DNA of 64,000 bases from JAICYJ01 sp963737445 (GCA_963737445.1 CAVTSO010000007.1:62001-126000), one strand, 5' to 3'. Counted from the first letter of the stretch, positions 7,531 to 16,704 are shown. Notes: generated by a model not told the origin, from the sequence alone. A program made the numbers and translations.

Positions 7531-10269
7531 GTGCTTCTGGGGAGAGCATCGGAGTGCACTCGTATCCAGGCCGCACTCGATGCGGCTCTGGCTGGGGAGA
7601 GTGCGGTCGTGGTGGTCTCCGGCGAGCCCGGCATTGGCAAGAGCGCCCTGCTCGAGTATGCCGTGTCTGCGGGCGGCGGCATGACCGTGCTCGCGACCCG
7701 CGGGTTCGAGTCCGAGAGCGAGCTCGCGTTCGCATCGCTGACCGAGCTGCTGCGGCCGCTCGAGCAGGACATCGGTGCCCTTCGCGACGTCCAGCGAGAG
7801 GCGCTGGCCGCTGCGCTCGCGATCGGTCCGCCGGTGGACGCCGAGCCGCTCACCGTCTGCGTCGCGGCGCTCGACCTGGTGGCGGTCGCGGCCGACCGCG
7901 AACCGCTGCTGATCGTGATCGACGACGCACAATGGCTCGATCGGCCCACCGCCGAGGTGGTGTCGTTCCTGACACGCCGGCTGCACGCCGAGCGCGTGGC
8001 CGTGCTGGTCGCGATGCGCCCCGCGGCCGGCGCCTTTGACTCGGGCGGCTTGGCCGTGATCGAGCTGGACGGTCTGGAGCCGGATGCCGCCGCCGAGCTG
8101 GCAGGGGCGGCGGCTCCCGTGAACCCGGCCGTAGCCGCGCAGCTGGCTGCCCTCACCGGCGGCAACCCGCTGGCGCTGGTCGAGCTGACCGGCTCGCTGA
8201 CCGATGCCCAGCGTGCCGGCGCCGAGCCTTTGGTCGAACCGGTCCCCGCCAGCGGCTGGGCGCAGCACGTGTTCGGCCAGCGGCTCGAGCAGCTGCCCGG
8301 CCGCGCCCGCCGCGCGCTGCTGATCGCCGCGGCTGCAGGCAGCGACGAGATGGTACCGGTGGCCCGTGCCCTCGCGGTCGAGCGTCTCGAGGTGGCTGCC
8401 CTAGAGCCCGCCGAGCTGGCCGGCTTGATCGTGCTTTCCCCGGACCGCGTCGTCTTCCGCCACCCGCTCGTCGCATCCGCCGTCTACCACCTCGCCTCCG
8501 CGCCGGACGTGCGCTCGGCGCACGCCGCCCTGGCCGCGGCGCTCGTGGAGGAGGGCCGCGAGGACGAGCGGGCCTGGCACATGGCGCTCGCTGCGGTGGA
8601 GCCGGATGCGGCAGTGGCAGCCGCGATGGGCGAGGTCGGCCGCTCGGCCCAACGGCGCGGCGGGTTCGCCGCCGCCGCCCGCGCCTACCTGCGCGCGGCC
8701 ACGCTCGAGCCCGACCGCGAGGCCCGCGCCCGCCTGATCCTGGCGGCGGCCGACTGCTCGCAGCGGATGGGCGCGATCGCCGCCGCCCGCCACTGCCTCG
8801 ACCAGGTCGAGCAGCTCCACGTGACCGGCGTCGAGGCCGCCCGAGCGGATCTGCTGCGTGGCCGCATCGAGGCTCGCACCGGCTCCACGCTGCGCGCGTT
8901 CGACCTGATGCGCTCCTCCGCCAACCTGCTGGAGCCGGTCGACCCAGCGGCCGCCGCGCTGGCGCTGGTCGAGTCGGTCGACCCCTGCATCCGTTCCGGC
9001 CAGCCCGCCCTGGCGCTGGAGACGGCGGAGCGCGCGAGCCGGCTGGCGTCGGGTACGACCGGCCCCGCGGCGCTGTATGCCCAGGTGGCAACGGCCGCTG
9101 CGAAGGTGTTCCTGGGCGACGCCGGCGAGGCCTCGCGGCTGGCACTTGCCGCCGCCGACGAGGCGCTGGGCGAGCTCGCCCACGACCTGCAGCTGCGCTC
9201 CTACCTGGGCATGACCCTGGCGTTCGCCGCGGAGTGGGACCGCGCCCGTTCGGTGCTGGCCGACACGGTGGCCGCCTGTGAGCGCGCCGCGCCCGCCATG
9301 CTGCCCTACCCGCTGACGGCGCAGGGCTGGCTGGAGCGCGGCACCGGGCAGTGGACGGCCGCCGTCGGCGACCTGGAGCTCGCGATCGAGCGATCGCGCG
9401 AGACCGGGCGCGCCAACGACGAGACCTGGGCGCACAGCATTCTGGCCTGGATCTGCGCCGCCCGCGGGCTGGCCGGCCAGGTCGAGGTGCACGTCGCCCG
9501 CCAGCTGGAGCTGGCCGAGCGGCTGGGGCTGCCCTACCAGGCGCTTACCACAGACGCCGCGCGCGGCCTGCTGGCGCTCGGTGCCGGCGAGGCCGCGGAT
9601 GCGATCCCGCCGCTGCAGCGCTCGCTCGACCGCAAGCGCGCGCTCGGCTTCTGCGACGCCACCACGCATCCGTCGCTGACGCCCGACCTGGTCGAGGCGC
9701 TGGTGCGTTGCGACCGGCGCGACGAGGCGGCCGAGCTGACCGACCGCTTCGAGCAGGAGGCCACTCGCCCCGGGGGCCGCGCCCTGGCGCTGCGCTGCCG
9801 CGGGCTGCTGGCCCCCGACGACGACGCCTCGGAGCTGTTCGACCAGGCGACCGAGCTGCACCGCCTGGCCGGTGATCCGTTCGGTCTGGCACGCACACAG
9901 CTCGCGCACGGCGAGCGGCTGCGCCGGGCCGGGCAGCGGAAGCGCTCGCGGGAGCTGCTGGACGCCGCCCGCGAGGGATTCACCACGCTCGACGCAGTGC
10001 CGTGGATGGCGAGGACCGACGAGGAGGACGGCCGCAGCGCCCGAGTGCTGCGCAGCGATCCGGCCGATCGCGACGAGCTCACTCCCAGCGAGCACCAGGT
10101 GGCCAGCCTGGCGGTGCGTGGCCTTCAGAACCGTGAGATCGCGCAGCGGCTGTTCATGAGCTCAAAGACCGTCGAGGCGCACCTCACCCGCATCTACCGC
10201 AAGGTGGGCGTGCGCACGCGCGTCGAGCTGGTGCACAGCTACCGGCCGCGGCCGGTAGCGGCCGAGTGA
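7531..10269 (+). CDS. Large ATP-binding LuxR-family regulator (LAL/MalT-like)
   Basis: A 912-residue signal-transducing ATPase with a DNA-binding tail. The N-terminal NTPase has Walker A GEPGIGKSALL (about residues 30-40) and a Walker B-like LLIVIDDAQWLD. A long helical, TPR-like middle of about 500 residues follows. The last 65 residues are a LuxR/GerE helix-turn-helix (LTPSEHQVASLAVRGLQNREIAQRL with SSKTVEAHLTRIYRKVGV). Such LAL proteins usually activate genes when a ligand binds the helical region. GTG 7531 is chosen because it lies 6 bases after TAGGAT. It stands alone before a tRNA gene on the opposite strand, so its targets are not evident. Confidence 0.9.
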   Translation: MLLGRASECTRIQAALDAALAGESAVVVVSGEPGIGKSALLEYAVSAGGGMTVLATRGFESESELAFASLTELLRPLEQDIGALRDVQREALAAALAIGPPVDAEPLTVCVAALDLVAVAADREPLLIVIDDAQWLDRPTAEVVSFLTRRLHAERVAVLVAMRPAAGAFDSGGLAVIELDGLEPDAAAELAGAAAPVNPAVAAQLAALTGGNPLALVELTGSLTDAQRAGAEPLVEPVPASGWAQHVFGQRLEQLPGRARRALLIAAAAGSDEMVPVARALAVERLEVAALEPAELAGLIVLSPDRVVFRHPLVASAVYHLASAPDVRSAHAALAAALVEEGREDERAWHMALAAVEPDAAVAAAMGEVGRSAQRRGGFAAAARAYLRAATLEPDREARARLILAAADCSQRMGAIAAARHCLDQVEQLHVTGVEAARADLLRGRIEARTGSTLRAFDLMRSSANLLEPVDPAAAALALVESVDPCIRSGQPALALETAERASRLASGTTGPAALYAQVATAAAKVFLGDAGEASRLALAAADEALGELAHDLQLRSYLGMTLAFAAEWDRARSVLADTVAACERAAPAMLPYPLTAQGWLERGTGQWTAAVGDLELAIERSRETGRANDETWAHSILAWICAARGLAGQVEVHVARQLELAERLGLPYQALTTDAARGLLALGAGEAADAIPPLQRSLDRKRALGFCDATTHPSLTPDLVEALVRCDRRDEAAELTDRFEQEATRPGGRALALRCRGLLAPDDDASELFDQATELHRLAGDPFGLARTQLAHGERLRRAGQRKRSRELLDAAREGFTTLDAVPWMARTDEEDGRSARVLRSDPADRDELTPSEHQVASLAVRGLQNREIAQRLFMSSKTVEAHLTRIYRKVGVRTRVELVHSYRPRPVAAE

Positions 10270-10298
10270 GCCACCGCTGCTTGTCGGTTCGAAATCGA

Positions 10299-10388
10299 CG
10301 GAGAGGGAGGGATTCGAACCCTCGCTGGAGGTTTACCCCCCAGACCCACTTAGCAGGCGGGCGCCTTCAGCCACTCGGCCACCTCTCC
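10299..10388 (-). tRNA. tRNA-Ser (anticodon GCT)
   Basis: Read leftward, the 90-base gene has a 7-bp acceptor stem (GGAGAGG with CCTCTCC), a D arm with TGGCCGAGTGG, an anticodon loop CTGCTAA giving GCT, a long variable arm typical of class II serine tRNAs, and a T arm with GGTTCGAATCC. The discriminator base at 10299 is G, usual for tRNA-Ser. CCA is not encoded. It reads AGC/AGU codons. Confidence 0.96.
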
Positions 10389-10417
10389 CTAAGGCCGCGT
10401 GCGCGCGACCACGTCCG

Positions 10418-10423
10418 TAAGAT
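10418..10423 (+). promoter_or_regulatory. -10 box of the PIG-V-like gene
   Basis: TAAGAT lies 8 bases before ATG 10432 without a Shine-Dalgarno sequence; probably a leaderless transcript. Confidence 0.45.
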
Positions 10424-10431
10424 ACCCCGTC

Positions 10432-11505
10432 ATGTGGCGCCGCGTGGTTGTGCTCTGGGTGGCAAGCCGCGCGGCCACTGTGCTGCTCGGCTGGCTGATC
10501 AGCACTCGGCTCGGCTGGCACAAGGCGCTGGAGCCGTGGCAGCATCAGCCCTGGACGGCGCTGACCGGGTGGGACTCCGTCTACTACATCCGGATCGCTC
10601 ACGACGGCTACGCGGCGGGACCGCGGGTGGCCTTCTTCCCGTTGTACCCGCTGCTGATCCACGTCTGGGAGACGGTCACCACCCAGGGCGACGCCGCAGC
10701 CGCCCTGGCCGTCTCGAACATCGCCACGCTGATCGGCTTCTTCGGCATCTACGTCCTGGGGCGCGACCGCCTGTCGCCGCAGCACGCCTGGCGCGCCGTC
10801 CTCTACCTGGTGCTGTCGCCCTACGCCTTCGCGCTCACCCTGGCGTACAGCGAGGGCGTCTTCATCGCCCTGGCCAGCTGGCTGTTCGTGTTCAGCGACC
10901 GGCGCCGTCACCTGTACGCAGTGCCGCTCGGCATCTTGGCCGGCCTCACGCGCGTGAACGGCCTGGCCCTGATCGCGCCGCTGGTGCTGGTGGCCTGGCG
11001 CGAGCGATCGGCGGGTGCCTGGCTGGTGGCCCTGTCACCCGCGATCGGCCTTGCCATCCACATGGCCTGGCTGTGGCACGCCGTCGGCGACCCGCTGGCG
11101 TTCGTACACGCACAGGGACACTGGGGCGGCCATGCCTCCTTCCCGCCGCTGGCGCTGGGCGAGGAGTTCTGGCAGTTCGCGCAGACCGGCCGTGCCATCC
11201 ACCTGCTGAGCGGCCTCACCGTGATCGTGTGCCTGGCGCTGCTGATCCCGATTCTGAAGCTGCGCCGCTTCGCCGCGCACCGCTGGGAGGACACGCTCTA
11301 CGTCGGCGGCATCTTCCTGCTGCCGCTGCTGGCGGGCGTGCTCCAGTCGTCGGGCCGCTTCGGCCTGCTGGCCTTCCCGCTGTTCTTCGCGCTCGCCGAC
11401 CTGGGCATGCGCAGGCCCTCGCTGCACCGCGGGTACGTCGTGTTCGCGCCGGTCGTGCAGGTGCTGGCGTTCGGCTACGTGGCGCTCGGGTACCTGGTGC
11501 CCTAG
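10432..11505 (+). CDS. PIG-V-like polytopic mannosyltransferase family protein
   Basis: A 357-residue integral membrane protein with about eight hydrophobic helices. It has the GT-C-like signature of the PIG-V/GPI-mannosyltransferase-2 family: an acidic loop motif after the first helix (WDSVYYIRIAHDGY), then FFPLYPLL, and later SPYAFALTLAYSE. In actinobacteria such proteins are thought to move mannose from polyprenyl-phosphate donors to envelope lipids or glycans. The donor and acceptor here are unknown. ATG 10432 is chosen over the GTG at 10399 because a -10 box lies 8 bases ahead of it. It is monocistronic: a tRNA precedes it on the other strand and a convergent gene follows 4 bases after its stop. 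Confidence 0.8.
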   Translation: MWRRVVVLWVASRAATVLLGWLISTRLGWHKALEPWQHQPWTALTGWDSVYYIRIAHDGYAAGPRVAFFPLYPLLIHVWETVTTQGDAAAALAVSNIATLIGFFGIYVLGRDRLSPQHAWRAVLYLVLSPYAFALTLAYSEGVFIALASWLFVFSDRRRHLYAVPLGILAGLTRVNGLALIAPLVLVAWRERSAGAWLVALSPAIGLAIHMAWLWHAVGDPLAFVHAQGHWGGHASFPPLALGEEFWQFAQTGRAIHLLSGLTVIVCLALLIPILKLRRFAAHRWEDTLYVGGIFLLPLLAGVLQSSGRFGLLAFPLFFALADLGMRRPSLHRGYVVFAPVVQVLAFGYVALGYLVP

Positions 11506-11509
11506 CGGG

Positions 11510-13146
11510 TCAGCGCTCGGTCCAGGTGGTGTGGCCGATGATCACGCCGTTTCTGTGCGTGCGCGTGTACGCATACAGATAGAAGTGGTACGTCGCGCCC
11601 TTCGCCAGGGAGTGCCGGGCGTGATTGTACGTCCACGAGCGCGCGAACTGGTAGAAGCTCTTACGTGGGTAGCGCACCAGCAGGGTGCTGCTGCCGCGCT
11701 GCAGGATGAACGCGTAGCTCCGAGTGCCGGAGTACTTCGTCCAGTCCACCTTCGGCGTCAGATCGCTGATCACTCCGCCGTCACGTGGCTGGCAGATCCG
11801 CCCCAGGTGCACCTTGACGCGCAGGCCGGGTGACCTGTAGCTGCGGGAATGGTCGTAGGAGCGGTACATCGCGAACAGCGCGTAGCGGTACGTGTGGAAC
11901 TGGCGGGGCGCGGTGTCGTTGGCTAGCCCGGCCTGGTGCTTGACGCTGACACCGTCCTCGGGGTTGCGCGGGTAGCGACCGGCGTTTCGCACCAGCACCA
12001 TGTTGCGGAACCCGGCCGCATCGGGTGGCCGCCAGGTGAGCCGCACGGACTCGCAACTGGAGGCGGCGCGCAGGTTGCCGGCGTCGGCCGGCGCAACGCC
12101 GTTGCCACCGAGACCCACGCTGAGGTTGGGGCCGGCATCGTTTGCGACCACGAGCGTGGCCAACCTCCCGCCCAGCCTGCGCGGAGCGAATCGCACGTTC
12201 ACCCGGCAGGTACCGCCCGGGGCGATTGCCGGGCCGGTGCAGGTCTGCTTGCCCAGCACGAAGCTCTTCGGCGCCGCGCCGGCCAGATGCAGGCCGGAGA
12301 CGGTCAGGTCGGCTGCCCCGGTATTCTTGATGATCACTTGTCTGACGCTGCTGATGCGGCCGAGCGCGGCGTCGGGAAACGACACGGACGTCGGGGTTGC
12401 CTGAATGTTTGGCAGCAGCGCGTTGCCCTGGAGCGCCACGACCTGCGTGCTGCCGGCCACCGATCCGTCGTCATCTGTGAAGGTGACCGTCGCGTTCGAG
12501 GTGCCGGCCGTCGTGGGCAGGAACGTGATCTGAGCGCTGCACGACTGGCTGGGCTGGAGATGTGCATTGCCGCAGTCGCCGGTACCGGGATCGGTGAAGG
12601 TCGCGTCGCCGGTCAGAGTCGCGTCCGCCACGTCCAGCTCGGCGTTGCCGGTGTTGGTGAGCGTTACGGCCTTGGTCTGCGGAACATTTCGCGGCGTCTC
12701 GAAGCTGACCGAGGCGTCCCCGAGGCCTGCGGCACGGCTCCGTTGCCGGTCAGGCTGACGGCAGTTGTCGGTGTCGCCGGGTCGTTGCTCGAGATGGACA
12801 GGACCCCGGTCTTGGGGCCGGCGCTGGCAGGCGAGAAGGTCACGGTGATGTCGCAACCGCCGGCCGGGACGGGGTCGGTTCCGCACCCGTTGCTGCCCAC
12901 CGCAAACTCTCCGGCCGATCCGACCGTGGTATCCGAAGCGGATACGGCTTCCAACACAAGGTCAGCATCTCCGGCGTTTGTGACGTGCACCGTGCTGTCT
13001 GACGAAGTCGTTCCGACCTTCTGATCGCCGAATGACACGCTGGTAGGGGAGGCGTTCAGTACCGGGGCCGCCGCCGACGACACGGCAACGCCCGCGACAA
13101 GGCCGGCAATCAGCACGAGGAGGATCAGAGGAAGCCTGCGGTGCAT
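11510..13146 (-). CDS. Secreted HYDIN/choice-of-anchor-D Ig-like repeat protein, frame broken near 12.73 kb
   Basis: About 545 residues if one frame break at 12721-12740 is repaired. A signal peptide (residues 1 to about 27, ending VSSAAA) is followed by three repeats of about 100 residues. Each opens with the ASH/HYDIN hallmark: SVSFGDQKVGTTSS, SVSFETPRNVPQT and SVSFPDAALGRIS. Each ends in an LTGNG-like strand. The last 200 residues form a fibronectin-like, Tyr-rich beta domain. Downstream of the break the protein reads clearly in the next frame (GDASVSFETPR), so a one-base error or mutation is likely. It starts 2 bases behind the stop of the next listed gene. Exported structural or adhesive use is an inference. 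Confidence 0.75.
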
Positions 13147-13148
13147 CG

Positions 13149-13688
13149 TCAGCGGATCTTGATGTTACCGCCGTGAGCCCCGTGTGGATTTCGCATACGT
13201 ACCACCGCCACCGTGATGACGAGCGCCAGGAGCGCCAGCGCCACCAGCGCTGCGGCCACGATCGCCGCCACGGCCGCGAGCGGCAAGACGCCGTTGTCGC
13301 TTGTGCTGGAGATGGCGACGATCGCCTTCGGCTTGGCCGACGCCGACGCCGGCTTCGGGGTGGCCGGCGGCGTGGTGTTGGCCGGATGCTTCTTCTTGTG
13401 CGTCGTCTGCTTGTGCTGCTTGACCTTGTGATGGACGCGTACCTTCGTGCCGCTGCCCGAGGAACCCGAGCTGGTCTGCGTAGGGGTCGACGTGGTCGTG
13501 GTTGGCGTCGTCGTCACCGGCGGCGGCGTGGTCGACTGCGGCGGTGACGTGGTGCCGGTGGGCGGGGGCGGCGGGGGCGGCGGCGGGGCCGAGCCGGTGC
13601 CGGCGTACGCGGAGATGGTCAGCACCGAACCCACCGCGAACAGCAGGAACGACGCACCCACAAACCACAATAAGCCTCTCGTTTTCAT
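13149..13688 (-). CDS. Cell-surface protein with Pro/Thr-rich linker and two membrane segments
   Basis: A 179-residue protein I cannot place in a family. It has an N-terminal signal anchor (about residues 6-30), a run of prolines, a Pro/Thr/Ser-rich linker rich in TTP units, a basic His/Lys stretch (HHKVKQHKQTTHKKKHP), an Ala/Lys segment, and a C-terminal hydrophobic helix of about 28 residues followed by a short basic tail. The layout suggests a linker that crosses the cell wall or a glycosylated stalk. The ATG follows GGGGG. It is directly upstream of the HYDIN-like gene (2-base gap), so the two are expected to be made together. Function unknown. Confidence 0.7.
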   Translation of the reverse strand: MKTRGLLWFVGASFLLFAVGSVLTISAYAGTGSAPPPPPPPPPTGTTSPPQSTTPPPVTTTPTTTTSTPTQTSSGSSGSGTKVRVHHKVKQHKQTTHKKKHPANTTPPATPKPASASAKPKAIVAISSTSDNGVLPLAAVAAIVAAALVALALLALVITVAVVRMRNPHGAHGGNIKIR

Positions 13689-13932
13689 TTACCCCCGCAT
13701 GTCCGTCCGCCCGGGACGGCGATGCACCACGAGTTACTACGAGCACAGCGAGCCTAGCATGAGTCGCCCTGGACGTCTGGGGTCGGCCTCTCGGGAACCT
13801 GCCTCTGTTCGAGGATGCATCGTGCTACCTGCATCGAGCGTACGGCCGGCCGGGCCTGTTGAAAACCCCACCTGCTGCTACTCTGTGTGTACGGGCGGCG
13901 GCGTGTCGCCCCGTGAGGTTCCACTCTCTCCC

Positions 13933-13956
13933 CGAGGGCCGGACCCTCGCCTTTTT
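13933..13956 (+). terminator. Terminator-like hairpin inside the helicase leader
   Basis: CGAGGG, a 5-base loop and CCCTCG form a perfect 6-bp stem, then CC and five T residues. It lies about 40 bases ahead of the helicase start, so it may act as an attenuator rather than end an upstream gene. No upstream gene on this strand is near. Confidence 0.5.
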
Positions 13957-13964
13957 GATCGAGA

Positions 13965-13984
13965 GGCGGCCGTGGCCGGCCGCC
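13965..13984 (+). promoter_or_regulatory. Hairpin abutting the helicase ribosome-binding site
   Basis: GGCGGCC (13965-13971) pairs perfectly with GGCCGCC (13978-13984) across a 6-base loop. GAGGAG follows at once (13985-13990). It could affect ribosome access or compete with the terminator hairpin. Function not shown. Confidence 0.4.
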
Positions 13985-13996
13985 GAGGAGAGACAC

Positions 13997-15169
13997 ATGA
14001 GTGAACCCACCTTCCGTGGCCTCGGTGCGAGTGCGCCCGTGGCCGACGTGCTCGCTGCCCAGGGCATCGAGATCCCATTCGAGATTCAGGGCCGGGTGCT
14101 GCCCGACGCGCTCGCCGGCCAGGACGTGCTGGCAAAGGCGCCCACCGGCTCCGGCAAGACGCTCGCCTTCGGCATCCCGCTGGTCGAGCGAGTCGACCCG
14201 AACGGCCCCACCCCGGCCGCGCTGGTGCTGGTCCCGACCCGCGAGCTGGCCGCCCAGGTGGGCGAGGTGCTGGAGCCGCTGGCTGCCGCACGCGGCCTGC
14301 GGGTCGCCACCGCCTACGGCGGCGTCGGCCTCCACGACCAGGCCAAGAAGGCCGACCGCTCACACCTGCTGGTCGCGACCCCCGGTCGCCTCGAGGACCT
14401 CGCCAACCGCAAGATGCTCTCGCTCAGCGCCGTTTCGATCCTGGTCCTGGACGAGGCCGACCGCATGCTGGACATGGGCTTCCAGCCGCAGGTCGACCGG
14501 ATCGTACGGCGGTTGCCGCAGGATCGCCAGACGATGTTCTTCTCGGCCACCCTCGACGGCGAGGTGGGCAGGCTCGCCCGCAGCTACACCACCGACCCCG
14601 CGCACCACGAGGCCAATCCCGGCGACGAGACGGTGCAGGAGGTCGATCATCGGTTCGTGCAGGTGACGCCCGAGACCAAGGTGCAGACCCTGATCGACAT
14701 GCTGAACGAGGGCGACCACCACTCGCTGGTGTTCGTGCGCACCCGGCGCGGCGCCGATCGCCTGCTGGCCAAGCTGCGCGAGCGCGGCGTGCCGGCGGTG
14801 GCGATGCACGGCGACATGACCCAGAGCGCCCGCGAGCGGGCCTGGGAGCGGTTTGAGTCCGGCAAGGCGCGCACGCTGGTGGCGACCGACGTGGCCGCGC
14901 GCGGGCTCGACCTCGATTCGATCTCGCACGTGATCAACTTCGATCCGCCCGAGGACAACAAGGGCTACGTGCACCGCGTCGGCCGCACCGGCCGCGCAGG
15001 GCGCAGCGGCATCGGCGTGACGCTCGTGACGCGCGACCAGCAGGCCGACGTCAGCCGCATCGCGGCGCGGCTCGACCTGCAGGACGAGTTCACCAGCTCG
15101 GGCATGGCGGTCGCCCCGCCGCGGCTGGTGTACACCTCGCGGCGCGGCCGCGGGCGCCGCGGCTGGTGA
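13997..15169 (+). CDS. DEAD-box ATP-dependent RNA helicase
   Basis: A 390-residue two-domain RNA helicase close to the minimal RhlE/DbpA-type core. Motifs in order: Q motif region (IEIPFEIQ), Walker A APTGSGKT, PTRELAAQ, ATPGRL, DEAD in LVLDEADRML, SAT in FFSATLD, then RARGLD-type VAARGLD and HRVGRTGRAG. The C-terminus ends in a short Arg/Gly tail (RRGRGRRGW), likely for RNA contact. ATG 13997 is chosen because GAGGAG stands 6 bases before it and the frame above it overlaps the structured leader. Roles in this family are ribosome assembly, RNA decay and cold adaptation; which one applies is open. The next gene overlaps its stop. Confidence 0.93.
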   Translation: MSEPTFRGLGASAPVADVLAAQGIEIPFEIQGRVLPDALAGQDVLAKAPTGSGKTLAFGIPLVERVDPNGPTPAALVLVPTRELAAQVGEVLEPLAAARGLRVATAYGGVGLHDQAKKADRSHLLVATPGRLEDLANRKMLSLSAVSILVLDEADRMLDMGFQPQVDRIVRRLPQDRQTMFFSATLDGEVGRLARSYTTDPAHHEANPGDETVQEVDHRFVQVTPETKVQTLIDMLNEGDHHSLVFVRTRRGADRLLAKLRERGVPAVAMHGDMTQSARERAWERFESGKARTLVATDVAARGLDLDSISHVINFDPPEDNKGYVHRVGRTGRAGRSGIGVTLVTRDQQADVSRIAARLDLQDEFTSSGMAVAPPRLVYTSRRGRGRRGW

Positions 15170-15777
15170 GCGAGCGTCAGCTCGACTGGCGCACGCTGCT
15201 GCGTGAGCCGTCGCTGTTCGACACGCTGCTCGGTCAGAACGACTATCTCGACGAGTTCGTGCGCGTGCACCAGACGATCGCGTGGCCGAAGCACCTGGAC
15301 GAGCGGCCGGCCCTGGTCCAGCGCTATTCGTGGGCGCTTCCGACCGACGACGCGCTCGACGTGATCGCGCGCTACGCCCCGCTCGTCGAGATGGGGGCGG
15401 GAGGCGGGTACTGGTCGCACCTGATGCGCGAGCGCGGCATCGATGTGATCGCGTACGACCGTGAGCGCCCCCACGCCGACAACTACTTCGCACGGAACCT
15501 GTGGACGGAGATCGAGCCGGGCGGCCCCGCCGTCCTGCGTGACCACGGCGACCGTTCGCTGTTCCTCTGCTGGCCGCCAAACAACAGCGCGATGGCCACC
15601 AACTGCCTCAAGCGCTGGGCGGGGACGCACGTGATCCACGTCGGCGAGTGGCGCATCTCCACGGGCAGCCGTGGCTTTCACGACCGGCTCGAGGCCGGGT
15701 TCGAGCTGGTCGAAAAGCTCTCCATCCCGCAGTGGGAGGGCATGTACGACATGCTCACCGTGTGGAAGCGCCGGTAG
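15166..15777 (+). CDS. Putative SAM-dependent methyltransferase-like protein
   Basis: A 203-residue protein with a Rossmann-type glycine motif VEMGAGGGYW (residues 74-83) followed by an acidic second strand (DVIAYDRE), as in class I methyltransferases. A WPPNN stretch lies where NPPY-like motifs occur in amino-methylating enzymes, but the match is loose. The GTG start overlaps the helicase stop (GTGA), so translation is probably coupled and RNA or ribosomal protein could be its target; that is speculation. The rest of the sequence is not recognised. No membrane or export signal. Confidence 0.6.
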   Translation: MSERQLDWRTLLREPSLFDTLLGQNDYLDEFVRVHQTIAWPKHLDERPALVQRYSWALPTDDALDVIARYAPLVEMGAGGGYWSHLMRERGIDVIAYDRERPHADNYFARNLWTEIEPGGPAVLRDHGDRSLFLCWPPNNSAMATNCLKRWAGTHVIHVGEWRISTGSRGFHDRLEAGFELVEKLSIPQWEGMYDMLTVWKRR

Positions 15778-15787
15778 CGCGGCGCGG

Positions 15788-16168
15788 TCAGGCAGCCTGC
15801 GGCAGATGCACGATCTCGCCCATCCTGGCGTTGTGCAGGATGGTCGGGACGAGCGAGTCGAAGCCGGGCATCGACTCGGCGATCTCGATGTGGCGGGTGG
15901 GGTTCCCCGCCACCACGTGCACGGTCATGCGCCCCCAGGTGGTGCGGGCGCGGTGCACGGCACCGACCTCGTCCCACCCGATCCGAACGTAGCCGGATAG
16001 CGACCGGGCCAGCAGCCCGTCCTGGGTCAGCTGGATGCGATCGGCGCGCCGTGCGGCCGGCCACACCATGCCCGCGAGCGGGCGGATCGGCGGCAGGATG
16101 CGCGCCAGTCGATGGGCGCGGCTGCGCAGCGGGCAGTACTCGTATTCGAATGTGACTTCGTCAGGCAT
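15788..16168 (-). CDS. Small protein with PH-like beta fold, function unknown
   Basis: A 126-residue soluble protein. After a basic first third, the pattern LTQDGLLARSLSGYVRIGWDEVGAVHR looks like the bacterial PH-domain beta strands that follow a short membrane-near region in many actinobacterial proteins. It has no catalytic motif I recognise. It converges with the methyltransferase-like gene, 10 bases from its stop. A family name cannot be given with confidence. Confidence 0.5.
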   Translation of the reverse strand: MPDEVTFEYEYCPLRSRAHRLARILPPIRPLAGMVWPAARRADRIQLTQDGLLARSLSGYVRIGWDEVGAVHRARTTWGRMTVHVVAGNPTRHIEIAESMPGFDSLVPTILHNARMGEIVHLPQAA

Positions 16169-16227
16169 CTCTCCGAGTATCGCTGGCCGCCGCCTGATCG
16201 GGAATCAACCGGTCGGGGGAGGCGGCA

Positions 16228-16692
16228 TCACCCGGAACGGCCGCCTGCAAGCTTCTCCGCCCAGGCGCTGACGCGCTCCGAGTTGCGCGCGACCCATACG
16301 CACAGGATCGCCAGCGGCCCCTCGGCCACCACCGCCATCGTCAGCGCCACCCAGAGCTCGTGGCCGGTTTGTGAGGTCATCACGTCGAACCAGATGTCGC
16401 AGGCGAGCAGCGTGGCCGCCGACGCCGCTGCGCCCTGCGTCCATGCCGACCGGCGCAGGGCTCCGACCGCGGTCAGGAGCAGCGTCGCCGCCAGCGCCAC
16501 GTCGAACCCGGCCCAGGCGACGTCCCAGTTGTCGGCGGTGGTGCGCGACGGAAGCGAGGTGTAGAGCCACACCGTCCACGGGATCAGCGCCAGCGAGCAG
16601 GCGACGAATGCCCAAGCCAGCCAGCGCGGCGCCGGCTCGACCGGCTGGCCGGAGCGGTGGGTGGCGCGGCCTATGGCCTCCTTGACGCTCAT
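16228..16692 (-). CDS. Four-helix integral membrane protein, function unknown
   Basis: A 154-residue protein with four hydrophobic segments (about residues 25-45, 62-80, 90-108 and 115-135) and charged ends. No motif identifies a function. The start ATG 16692 lies 6 bases after TAGCCT on this strand and has no Shine-Dalgarno sequence, so it is probably leaderless. It is divergent from the MprF-like gene across about 75 bases. Confidence 0.65.
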   Translation of the reverse strand: MSVKEAIGRATHRSGQPVEPAPRWLAWAFVACSLALIPWTVWLYTSLPSRTTADNWDVAWAGFDVALAATLLLTAVGALRRSAWTQGAAASAATLLACDIWFDVMTSQTGHELWVALTMAVVAEGPLAILCVWVARNSERVSAWAEKLAGGRSG

Positions 16693-16698
16693 GCCCTT

Positions 16699-16704
16699 AG
16701 GCTA
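16699..16704 (-). promoter_or_regulatory. -10 box of the four-helix membrane protein
   Basis: Read leftward, TAGCCT is followed by 6 bases and the ATG at 16692; no Shine-Dalgarno sequence is present. Confidence 0.45.

Larger units (their letters stand above)
13689..13996. other. 308-bp divergent intergenic region with helicase leader
   Basis: No gene is seen here. It separates the leftward surface-protein genes from the rightward helicase. The right half holds a possible -10 (TACTCT, 13879-13884), the terminator-like hairpin at 13933-13956 and a second hairpin at 13965-13984 that abuts the helicase ribosome-binding site. Confidence 0.6.

Noticed and set aside
10266..11582. A long plus-strand frame running through the tRNA gene
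   Set aside because: It crosses tRNA-Ser and reads the PIG-V-like gene in the wrong frame.
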